Of a stretch of DNA of 64,000 bases, positions 12,285-24,484 are shown in pieces. Positions within the stretch are counted from its first letter, which is position 1. Each line of letters opens with the position of its first letter. The stretch is from positions 92,800-156,799 of the forward strand of contig BSBM01003398.1 in the NCBI GenBank assembly GCA_027924585.1. The letters are read 5' to 3'. The notes under the pieces were generated by a model. That model searched no databases. It had not been told where the DNA came from and worked only from the letters and a program-made list of their open reading frames with translations. Origin of the DNA: Larix kaempferi. Its lineage: Eukaryota; Streptophyta; Pinopsida; Pinales; Pinaceae. The position numbers were made by a program, and so were the translations under genes.

Positions 12285-12894
12285 GATTTCCTCAATTTCC
12301 TCTCCCTTACCTGCAAGATCTTCTCTGGAATTAATACTATTTTTCCTTCCTCATCGAGTGGAGGTAGCTTTGATGATGTGGTAATCTGATGGCTCACGGC
12401 CTTCTTCAAGCAAGACACATGGAACACATTATGAATTTTGCTCCCCTCTGGTAACTCAAGCTCGTAAGCCACCTCTCCCACTCTACTGGTAATCTTGTAT
12501 GGACCATAGAAGTGAGGCTTCAATTTTTCTGCTCCTTCTTGAGGGAAGACTGCCGGTAAGGTTGTAGTCTCAAATACACCAAATCCCCTATCTTGAAGTT
12601 GCGTTCAATCCTGTGTCGATTTGCATACAAATTTTGTTGATTCTAAGATGTATGTAAGTTGTCTTTAAGAACCTTGAGAATGTCCGGACTATCCTGAATC
12701 CAGTCCTTCGATTTAGCTGCTCTGTTGTTTCCGAATACCAAGTCTACAAAAGTTAAAGCATCATAGCCATAGAGTGCCCTGAAAGGTGTCATCCCAATAG
12801 ACATGTGGTAGGTAATGTTGTAGCAATATTCCCCTAGGTGTAACCATTTGATCCAAGTCCTTTGTTTCCCTGCCACATAATTCCTCAAATATCC
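12285..12894 (-). pseudogene. Chromovirus (Ty3/gypsy) integrase C-terminal fragment
   Basis: Read on the minus strand, 12643-12894 gives the end of a chromovirus integrase core (GYLRNYVAGK, WIKWLHLGEYCYN, a TPFRALYGYD block). 12285-12523 gives the GPYKIT module, the HNVFHVSCLKK block, and the start of a chromodomain-type tail (PPLDEEGKI, VRERKLR), which is cut off at the LTR junction. The short stretch between is frameshifted. It continues the integrase fragment at 17939-18101 with little or nothing missing. The two were one element before the LTR at 12895 arrived. Confidence 0.75.
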
Positions 12895-15800
12895 TGTTAT
12901 CACACCATAGTAGCAGGGCTACTATTCTTGTTTAGCAGATATCTGCACATTCCAGAGCTTCCATTATTCAAAGCATGGCTATGATGATTGTATATTTTGT
13001 GATCACTCATGATCAGAGCAGTGTATTATTCAGACTTAGGTTAGACCTTGTGTCAAGGCTGAGCCTTGAGAGTTCAGATTTGATGACCGATGTGACCCTT
13101 TATACCATACAGTTTCAGTTCAATGCTTAGAGATGTATTGCAGCAGTGTTTTAGATGGTATATGATGTTTATTACTATGATGATGTTTTATGATCTATGG
13201 ATATTTTATCATTGATTGTGGATTATTATCTTGTTGATTTAGTCATGTTCACAGCATCTGCTTGGTATATTATTCCTGATGTGGCAAACTGTTTAAAATG
13301 AACTATAAATCATAAAATGGACAATTGCTTACACATTTAGGTCATTTAACAAAACCCACTGGTTTTCCACCTTACATAGATATGGTCTTTCCTGACACCA
13401 GTTGTTTGCTAGTGTAGGCTCCATATTCACTTGACTCCATCCATACATGACTTTCCTATTTGACTTTAAACCTTGACCTGTCTCATTTGACTTTCTGATA
13501 CTGAGGACTTCCCCATTTTTCTACCTGTGTGTTTGGACCGCATCCCTGTATGTTCAGTGTCTCGGCTCTAAGTTGGTGACAAAACTTGCCTTTGGTGAGT
13601 TGGATTGTAGGCCTAAATCATTCTAGTCGGTTGTCCCGATGTTTGGCATTGGCTCGAACTCCCCCTAGTCACTTGAGATGTTGTTGGCTCAAAACTGAAA
13701 GCTCATGTTCTACTTATGGAAACTTATAAATTTGCCCATGGAAACTAAAAAGGGCAAGAGCGATGAACAACTAAAAATACTCCTCGAAGAGTATAAGAAA
13801 GGTCCAAAAAGTAATGATTCTTAAAAGCTATATCTAAACAATTGCTGACCTTATATATATATGAAAACATGCCCTGGATGCAAGCTGCAACTAGTTGTGC
13901 TTATCAGCACAAATGAGATCCGAAGGGTTATGTAGGCCAAAAAGGCCATGAAATGAAATTGAATGATCCTAATGAACCTGGATTAACTTGATGTAGACAT
14001 GATGCCTAAGTTGAATAAGCACTCTCTAAACAATTTATCCATTTGTGAGGCACAGCCATCCCCAGTGTTATTTTGTCCAAGCACAGAGTTTGTAGCTTTC
14101 CCCTTTTTCCTAGTCCAAAGTATTTTTGAGTTAAGTTAAACAAGTCAACCCCTTGGCCCAACCTTGTTCCTAGCCTTCATCCTTCACTAGCAGTTTGACC
14201 ATGTCCAATGGGTGAGTTTGTCATTTGAACTATTGTGCAAGTAATTTTATATAACAAAGGAATATGCTAACTTGATTAATGCCACTGAATGGATGTTATA
14301 CTTTGAGCTTGGCTGTGAGAATGATTAGAGAAGCATGTCTTAGTCTACTGATGTGATTTATCCTTGGTTGTATATTATTGGGATCCGTGATGATGTGGGC
14401 CATATATATATACCTATTGATGATGATTGATGGTCCCACATACTTGATGATGATGCCATATGATGGACATATGGTTCAGATGATGATTGATGCAATTCAG
14501 CAGGTTTTATTATTACTTCAGATCATCAAATTATGCACTGTCCATATATGGTGGACCCTACAGCTGGCCCATTAGAGCAACCCATGGTGTATAAGTACAC
14601 ATTCCTAGTGGATTTGGGCCTTCAAGATCCAATGAGACACTTATCTTTCAGTTTCGGGCACTTCTGACAGTGATTGGTGCAGTTTTACACTTGTTGACCA
14701 GATTTGGGGCTGATTTCCCAACTTGAGCAACAAGGGCCATGAGAGGCCAGTTCACCTAGGGCGTTGTATGAGGAGTGGGTGGTCCAACCACTTGTTTCTA
14801 CCATTTACCCCCCCCTTCTGGAGAGCCTAGTGGGCTCAGATGGACAACGCAGATGCCCTGGGAGGCAGTTTTGGCACTTTCACAGTTACCGAGGCAGTAA
14901 AAAAATGGGATAAAGTGGTCACTGAGGAATTTGATTTGGGAAATTGAGGCAAGTTTTTGGCATTTGGTTTTCACAGAGGTCTTCCAAGGTGATCCCACTA
15001 TCTTCCAGCCAGTTTTCACAATGTGGGTAGGCCCACAGCGATCACAGGAGGTCTTTTACTACTTGTCTGTCACAGATTTTGAGGACAGATTTGATCATTT
15101 ATATTATATTGGACATATTTTATTATTTTATTGTGCCTTGGGGATGAGCTAGTAAGGATTGATGCCTCCTAGCCCCACCATGTGCTTCTTATGTCATGTC
15201 CTAGTCATTATGAGGTGGGATTTGGTACTTTTACCCCCTCTAGTGGATGACGTCACCCTCCATGATTATTTTAGACTATGACGTCATCACTTTATGAGTG
15301 ATCCATGTGTTATGTTATTATGGTTCATCTTAGCCATTGATTGTATATTGAGATCTTTTAATCTCAACCACTCATTTGATGTAGTATTGTAAAGTGGTAT
15401 AGGGTTTTGGTCTTTATTATCCTATATAAGGAGGAGACCCCCTATTGTATAACTCACCTTTGGAGCTTTGGAATATTGGAATAGAACACTTCTTTGTGGA
15501 GCATATCTCTCTTGTCTTGTGGATTCTCTTGCATATTGAGTATACAGTATCTCTTCTATGTATCATTGTGGATTTTGGTGCTTCTACTAGTTTTCTTGCA
15601 GGAAAGTCGAATTGGTGGAGAGGCGGGCGATTTCTTGAGGGTTATTGTTGGAGGGATCCACATATTCTCTCTTGGGTTGATCTTGTGACAGGGAGTATCA
15701 TTATTGTATCTTCGTGACATAGTTGATGCTTTCTATTACATTTTTCTATCATTTTCGTAATCATCTTACTTGACTTGTTTCTTTGATCTTGTCTTGTAGG

Positions 15801-17370
15801 AGGAGGACGATTTGGCTATCTTGGAGGAGGACGTTTTGGTTGGAGCTCTTGGATCTCACTCTTGAATATACACATAGGAGAATGCTATCAATTTGCAAGG
15901 TGGCCACAAGCAATTAAGGTAAGATCTACAAGGTATGTGCCTCTTTCCATCCATTCTCTCTTCATTGGTCACAAACCCTAATTAATCAAAACCCCAATTT
16001 TGGTTTTTCTTAGATCTACTTAGATCTAGCCTTGCTTTTGAAAAGATCTTAAGAACCCACCTCTATAGCATCCACCCCTAGTTGGATCTATAGTTTGGTG
16101 GTGATTGGGTTAAAATTGACACACTGTTCAAGGCAATATAGCCCTCTTGAACCAAATCGCATTTCCTTGGAGAGGCTTATTAAGTTAGATCTAGCATGTG
16201 GGTTGGTGAGATCCCACTTGATTTGCAATCTACACACTTGATAACCTACCCCTAGACTTTTAATTGGGTGATTTCTACCTTGTGGGCATCATTCCACATT
16301 TTAAGGGATTAAAACCCCCTTTTGAACTACTTGGCACCTTAAAAATCAGATCTAGTAAGATCTAACCCTTGGATTGTCTTGATTTTCTAGATCCACATAG
16401 ATCATTGCCTAAACTACTTGGATCTACAATTTGGTGGCCATTGGACTTGTTTTTACACCCATTTCCCATCTTTTAGCCCTCCTTGAGCAAGGTCGCACTT
16501 CCTTGGGTGATTGAGTTTTCCCACTTTGAGGACGTGGGTAGTTGAAATTTTTGTGGATTTGGAATGGGCATACCTTAAAACCTAGGTCTAGAGTATCATT
16601 TTGTGACGATCTGCCTTTGGGGTAGCATTCCTTATTTTAAGGGATTGTGGTCCACTTGGGTCATATCATGAAACCCTAGATCTAGCAAAATACAACCATC
16701 ATATCCCAATTAGCCCACTTGATTTGCATGCTAGGTGTCCCGATCTACACTTTGACATATCTTTTGACTCCATTAACCCATCCAACAAGGTACTATTCCT
16801 CCTTAAGCAAGTTGCACTCCTTGGGAATTGTGTCAAACCTTAGATCCCGTAAGTGGGTATTCCTAATTTCAACTTAGATCCATAGATCTACTCGTTATAT
16901 GCCCTTTAGTACCAATTTCATCCCTTAGAGTCCACCTTGTCGGTCCCATTTGAGTCATTCACATATCCCAAGAAAGTGGGTCCCACTTGTGTAGTACATG
17001 GTACTAGATCTTGTCTTTTTAGCTCATCATGTGGCCTAAATCATACATTGGTTGAAACACTAATCATCTCTCAAACCATCATCAACCATACTTTAACTTC
17101 TAGGTCCACTTAACCTTCCATTGGTTTCTGTAGCTTACCATTTACTCATCCCTAGGAACCTTTGTTTGGGTCCAATCATCTTTGATTGGTTATAGGGTCT
17201 CCCTTAGGTCTTGATTCATCTAGATCTAAAGTGAAGAGTGCCTCGGTTGACGTGACTCCCACCTTGCATTGGGAACCGTGGCATCTCTTGGGTCACCTCT
17301 TTAGTTGCCCATCTCCTCTACCGTCCCGGATGGGATAACACTAGGGGCAACTACAAGTTGTGTGATAACA
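12895..17370 (+). repeat. Full-length LTR (4.48 kb) of element B'
   Basis: It begins TGTTATCACA and ends TGTGATAACA, a perfect 10-bp terminal inverted repeat, and is followed by a primer site at 17375. Its length is close to the solo LTR at 24485-28989. A hairpin with an 8-bp stem (ATAGTAGC/GCTACTAT, loop AGG) lies just inside the left edge. A TATA box lies at 15423. No gene is visible; the short open frames inside are not conserved in the sister LTRs. Confidence 0.85.
15423..15430 (+). promoter_or_regulatory. TATA box of the B' LTR
   Basis: TATATAAG is followed by GGAGGAGACC and a transcript-start-like region. It lies about 2.5 kb into the LTR, matching the TATA-like sequences of the copies at 20567 and 24485. 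Confidence 0.55.
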
Positions 17371-17374
17371 TTTT

Positions 17375-17392
17375 TGGCGCCATTGTCGGAGA
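17375..17392 (+). other. Degenerate primer binding site, element B'
   Basis: TGGCGCCATTGTCGGAGA follows the LTR end by four bases and matches the tRNA-Asp type site with three changes. Confidence 0.75.
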
Positions 17393-17489
17393 AGGTAGAG
17401 GCCTACCTTGGTTCATCATACCTTTGTGTCTCTTTCTCTCCCTGTATTTCAAACGACATACATCTTGGTAGTAGAGTTTAAAAATCTAC

Positions 17490-17938
17490 CTGGCAACTCC
17501 TAATCGTGACTCCACTGAGGAGCGAGCTCATAGTCATCCTTACAACACTCGGAGTAAGTCAAATCCAAATCAATTAGAAGGAACCCCACTCACCTATCAC
17601 AAAAGAGATCCTAAAGCTCAATCATCTAACTTCTTTTGGAAACTGGTTAACTCAGATTCTCCAAACCGTATCTTAGGATCCCCTTTGTTCAATTCGGTTC
17701 CTCCTTCATCTCCTAATCCTAACACTATTTCAGCTCCAGTCAATCCAATGGTTGGACAAAGTCAATCTAACTCTGGAAACAATAACCAAAACAATCCTCC
17801 TATTGCTCGTGCTTTTGGAAACAAGGCTAGGGCCTCTCCCTTAGAGTTTTTTCAGATCTTGGGTGCTCCCCATAACATGCCAGACAAGTACTTTGAAAAG
17901 ATCCCAAAGTTTAACGGGAATTGTGTGACCTTTATTGA
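17490..17938 (+). pseudogene. Element B' gag, truncated
   Basis: The open frame starts upstream of any ATG. It encodes the conserved leader segments RDSTEER and SSNFFWK, and then the gag start seen in element B (NKARASPLEFFQILGAPH, DKYFEKIPKFNGN). It stops matching gag at about 17938, where the sequence switches to chromovirus integrase on the other strand. Everything downstream (rest of gag, protease, 3' LTR) is missing. Confidence 0.7.
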
Positions 17939-19047
17939 CCTCAATCCATTTTTTCACTATTTCTCTTTTCCCGTCGGTTTGAGGGTGGTAACTTGTGCTA
18001 GTAGCCAATTCAGTCCCAACTAACCTGAAAATCTCCTGCCAAAAGGCACCTGTGAATCTGCTATCCCTGTCATTAACAATAGTCTTAGGTAACCCATGCA
18101 ATCTAAGATTCTAAATAACTCCTTGAAAAATAACTCTGCTACCTGTGTCGTTGTGTACTATGAAGGGATGGCAAAGAAATGAGCGAATTTGGTTAACCTG
18201 TATACCACCACATATAAGCAATCTCTACCCTATACCTTTGGCAAACCTGTGGTAAAATCCATAGAGATACTCTCTCGTTTCTGTTTTTGGATGGGTAATG
18301 GCTGAAGTAGCCCAGTCGGATGGGTGTGCTCTACTTTGTTATGTTGGCAAGTGTTGCATTCCCTCACATGTCTCATTACGTCTTCCTTGAGGCCCTTCCA
18401 TGAGAACCTCTCACGTATCTTCCTGTAAGTTTTTAAAAATCCCTGATATCCTGCTAATGGGGGATCATGTGAGGACTAAATAATCTTCTTCGTAAGTGCT
18501 GACTTGGGAGCCAAGTAAATCCTGCCCTTGTATTAGATGATATCATCGACTAACTTGTACCTGTCATCATGTACTTGTCCATCACGCAATTCACAAGCAA
18601 ACTTATTCTTTGATTACTCTACCAGGAGAGGAGACTTCCAATCTGCAGAAATCTCCATGAGAGATAATGCGGTTGGCCATCAAGAAAGAGCATCGGCTAC
18701 CACGTTGTTTTTACCCTTCACATACTCAATCTCGAAATTATATGCATGTACCATACTGACCCACTTGTGTTTCCTCTCATTCAATTCCTTCTGATCCAAG
18801 AAGTATCTCAAGTTGTTATGATTTGTTTTAATTTTGAATTTGCCACCTACCAAGTAATGCCTGAATTTGGTCAAAGCATGTAGAATCGCAAGCATTTCCT
18901 TATCATATATTGAATAGTGGCGCTCGTAATCCTTGAGCTTCCTACTCTCAAAGGCTATTGGATGGTGATTATGCATTAGTACTGCCCCTATCCCCTCACT
19001 TGATGCATCGCATTCTACTACAAATGGATGAGTGAAATCCAACAAAC
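17939..19047 (-). pseudogene. Chromovirus RNase H and integrase fragment
   Basis: On the minus strand 19045-18680 is one open frame for the RNase H of a chromovirus. The first catalytic Asp (VECDAS) and the Glu (DKEMLA) are present, but the third motif reads TNH where TDH is expected. After it come the integrase zinc-finger region (RECNTCQHNK), the core Asp in MDFTTGLPK and the second Asp in NDRDSRFTG, in several frames with stops between. HPQTDGK and KREIVKKWIE lie at 17941-18020, next to the junction with B' gag. The reverse transcriptase is missing because the copia LTR starts at about 19051. Confidence 0.8.
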
Positions 19048-19050
19048 TGT

Positions 19051-19638
19051 TGTTGTAATTGTAACTTCAGAAGCTATTCCCTTATATTTTATATTGTTAT
19101 TATTATTGTATTTTACTTGTACCTCCGACGGAGATTTTTTCCCTCCGGTCGGAGATCTCATTATTACATTTGGTCATGTAAAGTCATTGAGGTAAAACCT
19201 CCATTGTAAGTCAACGAAATAGATCCCCCTAGAGTCAAATGTATTTAGGGTCATTGAGTCTCCTAGAGAATTCGGCCCAGTCAGGTTTAGTTGGGGCCAA
19301 TCTAGCTAGTGAAAAGGTTAAGTGGAAGTTAAAGTATAAATAGAGTGCAAGGCTCTCTCATTTGAAGACACGCTCACTCACTTGAGTTTGCATAAGTGAG
19401 AGAGAGAAGACAAGTTCACATAGGAGAAAGAGAGAGGAGCTGCAAAAGGCTATCTTGTTTTGGGGTTTTCCATTTTGTGATATTGTATTGGTGACGATTC
19501 TATCTCTGGGGAAATTGCAGGGTTTTCTCCTTTCTGGTTTCCCCGAGGAAAATATTTGTGTCTCTTGTGTTATGTTGTGCATGTTATTCTTTCAGTTAAG
19601 ATCCTAGATAATATTGATTAAAAGTAGAAAATCTAACA
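19051..19638 (+). repeat. LTR of copia element 1
   Basis: It runs from TGTTGTAATTGTAAC to ATCTAACA and is followed directly by an initiator tRNA-Met primer site. The start could be 19048, because TGTTG is repeated there. A TATA box lies at 19335. It resembles the LTR at 56442-57081 in its TATA region, in its end (TTAAGATCCTAGAT) and in the primer site. Confidence 0.8.
19335..19342 (+). promoter_or_regulatory. TATA box of the copia 1 LTR
   Basis: TATAAATA followed by GAGTGC is conserved in the copia 2 LTR at 56765. Confidence 0.65.
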
Positions 19639-19650
19639 TGGTATCAAAGC
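19639..19650 (+). other. Primer binding site, copia element 1
   Basis: TGGTATCAAAGC is one base off the usual initiator tRNA-Met complement TGGTATCAGAGC and lies directly at the LTR end. Confidence 0.85.
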
Positions 19651-20074
19651 TAACCTGAAAAGAAGACATTGTGCAACTGCGGAAAGCTAGGGCTTCTAAG
19701 TTTGAGGTCTTCTCTCCACAGATCATCAAGAAAAGGAGGCTAGGCTAACTTGCCCTAGAAGGGAACATCTTTTTGTCGAAGCAAAATTTGATTCCAAGAA
19801 TTTTCATTTTTTGGCCCGTCACTACTACTGGAGGAAAACTAGGGCATCAACTATTTTGAGCATCTGTTCACAGATTTGAAGAAGTGAGTACATTGGACAA
19901 CTCACCTTGAGGAGGCACATCTTCCTGTCCAATCAAAAGTTCAAAATTCCAAGTTTGGAAAATTAGGGTTTCTCTAACAATCCCTCGGCCAACCAACTCC
20001 AGAACCAGTTTGGACATCTCAAAAGTGGTAAGACCTAAAAGCTTTGCTATTTCCATTTGAAGTACTCATTCAAT

Positions 20075-20566
20075 ATGTCTCACCAAACCAAGCTTGAAGA
20101 TAAGCTTGAAGGAGCTGATAACTTCCGAGCATGGAAGTATGCGATTGCTCTTGTCCTTGAAGAAAATGAATTGGACGAGTATGTAAATGAAGAGGTTCCA
20201 GCACAAGAGGGAGATGAGGCTAAAGCTATCCACAAAAAGAACTTGGTTAAGGACAAGAGAATCATTGTAGACTCCATTAAGGATCATCTCATCCCACATG
20301 TGTCATCCTTGAAGACACCTAGGGAGATGTTCGATGCTTTGACGAAGCTATTTGAAGGGAAGAACATCAATCGGAAAATGATCTTAAGGAACCAGCTTAA
20401 GAATGTGAAGATTCAAAATGCTGAGACCATGCAATCCTATTTCACACAGGTATCACAGATCAAGGAGCAACTTGAAGCAGTTGGAGAAAAGGTAGAAGAA
20501 GGAGAGAACGTGATGACCACCTTGAATGGTCTCCCAAGATCAAGGCACTCATTCATTCAAGGGATA
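20075..20566 (+). pseudogene. Copia gag, 3'-truncated
   Basis: From the ATG at 20075 (MSHQTKLEDKLEGADNF) the frame gives the N-terminal part of a plant Ty1/copia gag. It has the RAWKYAIALVLEENEL start of the UBN2-type gag and the helical blocks DALTKLFEGKN and MQSYFTQVSQIKEQL. It ends after LPRSRHSFIQGI, where a gypsy LTR starts at 20567. An upstream in-frame ATG at 20057 is possible, but the family start fits 20075 better. Zinc knuckle, protease, integrase and reverse transcriptase are lost. The frame itself is undamaged, so truncation is the main defect. Confidence 0.8.
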
Positions 20567-23248
20567 TGTTATCACATATATAGTAGCCGGGCTACCATAC
20601 AATATTTTTCTGATTCCAGTACACTATTCACCCAATTCCCTTGCATTGAGATGCTGAGATGAGCATCTATATTGGATCACTATCAGATTTTGGACAGTAT
20701 ATATTCCCCATGCCATGACTGAATCTCAAAACACTCAGAGAGATGACCGATGTAGCTATTATACTATTTGTACAGAGCAGTCAGTAGTGCCCGGAGTTAC
20801 AGCAGCAGTTTCAGAGGACAGATGATGGCTCAGAAAATGAGCATTCATGTATATGACTCAACAAGTATATCATGGTGTTATGCTTATATTGCTTTTATGT
20901 TCATTCTTATGGCATGTCTTAGCATTTAGTATCATGATCTGGCAATCATATAGATATGTGGACCTGGTTGATCTTGTTATATATATATTATATTGTCCCT
21001 ACTCAGAGTTAGAAGTTCACTATTCATACTCATTGGTTTTACCCTCCTTAGGGAGAATAGAGGTGATCATTCCACCATACCTTGGCTTGCTAGTGTTGGC
21101 TTCATTATTCACTGTCTTCATCCATCCATTACCTACCTTTTAGTTTATCACCCTGACTTACTACTTGACTAGTGGCATGAAGGAATTTTCCCCACTGTAG
21201 CCTCTGTGTTGGATGAGCTTCCCTGTTTATTGTGTCTCGGCTCTGAGTTGGTGACAAAACTTACCTATGGTGAGTTGGATTTCCTTGAGAAGTCCCCCTA
21301 GTCACTAAAGTTGTGTTGGCTAAACCTGAAACTTTTAGTGCTGCCATGAATACAAAGTATGGGAAACGAAATGTTATATCTTGTATGATAAGCCCATTCA
21401 TGCAATGTGTTTCTAAACACACATGAATGAAAGGCAAGCCAAATGAAAATGGCTATGAAATAAAATGTTATATCTTTTGTGAAATGTAAATACCTAGGTA
21501 AACAAGCTGTCTGTGACACACCTAGAAGTGCTCAGGTAAACAAGTGCCTTAAAAACACACTTGCAGCAAAAAGCCTAAATAAATGTAAATCTATGCAATA
21601 TGTTTATAAACACACATAGATCAAAGGCTATGGAAACTTTAGGCCCAAAAAGCAATGAAACTCAAATGCCATATCAAAATGATTGCTGGCCTCATTTGTA
21701 TTATGGATTGTGCACATCTGTTAAAGGTGAATAAATACTCTTTGAACAACTTATCCATTTGTGAGACACCGCCTTTCCCTGTGTTGTTGCTCATTCAGTG
21801 CATGCTATGGTGTGTATTCCCTTTCCCATATCCAAAGTGTCACAATGTTAAGTCAGTAAGTCATCCTTTCGCCTAGCCAGTTTATTTTAAGCCTTCACCC
21901 TTCACTAGCAAATTGATCACAACTATGAAGTGAGTATGGTCTTGAAAGTCTAGTCTGAGTTATAATAATAATTAATGACATTATATATTTGTTGGTAGAT
22001 CGCCAGTAATGATTGCTACTTGTTATAATTTCTATTTGAATGAATTGTAGAGCATGCATTAACCTCTGACACTTTGCAGCAGCTTCCGATGATATTCTGA
22101 GTTATATTTGGTCATGTTGACTTGGTCAAACCCAGTTTCACCAAGGTCAGCCACAGGACATGAGATGGTTAGACCTTATGATGACATAGATAGATGATAT
22201 ATGGTCTATGTACATGTACGTGATGGTTCTATGCATCAGATGCAGGGTTATGATGATGATTTTTGGTTTTAAGCATTATTTGATCATTTACAGATTATTA
22301 TTATTTCATTTGTTCGGGCATATTGGATATATTATATGATCATGCAGAGATCCATATGGTGTATGAGTACACATCTTGGATAGATTTGGACCTTCTGAGT
22401 CCAATGAGATAGTCTCTTTCCAATTCCGGGCAGTTACAGTGATGTTTGAGCCTCAGTTGGCTATCCTAGTGTAGTTTTGGCCTGTCAGAGGCTCTGTCGG
22501 AGCAGTATTGGTTTTTATCTGGTTCACCTAGGGCGATGTGCATGGAGGGGGTGGTCCAGCCACTTGATTTTACCATATTACCCCCCTCCCAGACACACTG
22601 GTAACCTCACCTTGACAGTGCAGGCACTCCAGGAGGCAGTTTGGGCAGTTTCACGCTTCCTGAGGCAGTTCAGAATTGGTAGAAATAGCTACAGAGGAAT
22701 TCGATTTGGGATACTGAGGAAAATTTTTGGCATGGGATGATTAGTGATAATGAGTGGGATGTCTTCCACACCTTCTCCAGCAGTTTCAGCTTCATCAGGA
22801 CCCACATCCATCACTTATGGCACTTTCTGGTATTTTTGGAGCATCCTAAGGCTCACGATTTGTCCATAGAGGCACGATTTGGTACTTTGATGACTATTTT
22901 ATTATTATTGTGCTATGGGGATTGACCAAGGGTGTCTAAAATTACCTCTTAGACCCACCATGAGCTAGTTGTTATATTTTGTCATCATGATTTGGTGGGA
23001 TCCCCTCTCCTAGGGCGATTTTGTCCACTTATTGTTATATTTTATTAGTGATCCATGTATTTTATTGTTGAGTTCATCTCAACCATTGATTAGATCTTTT
23101 GATCTTTTGATCTTAACCACTCATTCAAAAAGTGGTTAGATTGTGGACTCTCTCCCTCCTATTTAAAGGAGAGAGATTCTCATTGTAAAGGAGACTCTTG
23201 GCTATGGATTATTGGAATAGAAAATTATTATTGCATCTATCTCCAGTG
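20567..23248 (+). repeat. Gypsy LTR of the B' type, 3'-truncated by the C-D array
   Basis: It starts TGTTATCACATATATAGTAG and follows the LTR at 12895 and, in inverse orientation, the solo LTR. It is cut at CCAGTG/TGTTATCACC, the left edge of the array. The left boundary lies inside copia gag. No gene is seen. Confidence 0.8.
23160..23167 (+). promoter_or_regulatory. TATA-like box of the truncated LTR
   Basis: TATTTAAA followed by GGAGAGAG matches the minus-strand copy at 26432-26439 in the solo LTR. Confidence 0.5.
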
Positions 23249-24484
23249 TGTTATCACCTATTTTGTACAAATAGTTGAACTTTCGATGAGCCGCCAATTT
23301 ATTGAACATGATTCATGTTCATCATCAGCATTCAGAAGTTCAGAAGTCAATTTCAGGGCAATTTTGCCCCATTTGTAATAACTGCATGTTCATACCCCTA
23401 TGGGGAAAATGTAAAAAGTTGGTCTAAACGGGGTCCTTTTATAAAAGACTCGGCTATCCGTAGGTTTACCCATTTGGGGGATACTCTAGAGTGTTTTTTC
23501 CTTAGGAATTATGCGCTACTCATCAGTGGCGTATAATCCCTGAGTTTTTCACTCAACCCTCCAAAGCTGGAGTATTTCCCATGGTGGTCAAAACCTAAGG
23601 TGGTTATTAGAGTCTTGTGTCTAGGATTTTTTACGTGTTAGCCACATCGATTGAGTCGTATGAACATGCACTAGGTCCCCCTAGGAGTTTCATTCCATTC
23701 CGAGAAAAATAATTTTTTCCATAAATTAGACCATTTTTTAATGGTTTAATTAAAAAATTTCAAAGTGTGATAAAAACCTCATCCGAAGGCAAAATTGGGC
23801 GTGGGGAGGCTCGTTTTGATGCTCAGAGCATCCTCTTCACCTTGGCACCTTTATTCTCCAGTTTCCAGGCAGTTACGTCACCCCAGGAGCAGTTTTTGCT
23901 AAAAATGCATCATTTTGGCATTTAATTGCCAGAAAATGACAAATTGCACCATGAGGACAAAATTCAAATAATTCAAAATTTGAATTTTTTAACCATGGAA
24001 AAGGTTGAATATTAAATTCATAAGGTATACGACTTCATTAAAGTATTAAACCACATGTTAAATTAGAGTTTGGAGTTACAAATTAAAAGGATGACGTGAG
24101 CCATTTTGGCCGTACGGTTAAGCTCCCACGAATTGATGAAGTGGCGAGCGTTGTGTGGGTTGTTGGTTTTGCAATTAAGGAATGGTGGGCGCCTTCATGA
24201 GGTGGAGGCCACATCACAAGCTTCCAACCAACAAACCCGTGTCTACTTCGAATCAACTCCAAGCTCATCCATTATGGAGCTCACGCATTCCTCCATGCAT
24301 TCACGAGTTAGTGAGGTGTCTATCACGTATTGGATTGGTGTACATTACAAGGTGTGGGTGGAGTTTACTATGGAGGAGTGGAGGCCACCTCCTCACTCTC
24401 AACCACCACAAACTCGACTTGCCCATTGTCATGCACTCCAAGCTCATGTTGATTGGGAATTCGAATCCCTTTGATTGAGAGTTT
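23249..24484 (+). repeat. 5' LTR of element C, part 1 of 3
   Basis: It starts TGTTATCACCTATTTTGTAC. The first about 920 bases are nearly identical to 45506-46425. It is interrupted at 24484 by a solo LTR with duplication AGTTT and resumes at 28990. A hairpin with an 8-bp stem lies at 23303-23321. The frame 24106-24474 has no support as a gene. Confidence 0.85.

Noticed and set aside
14378-14575. Met/Ile-rich small protein
   Set aside because: It is a translation of GAT/ATG-rich LTR sequence and is not kept in the solo LTR copy.
24106-24474. 122-codon open frame
   Set aside because: It lies in the C-type LTR; the sister LTR (45506-47305) diverges exactly here, and the product has no recognisable motif.
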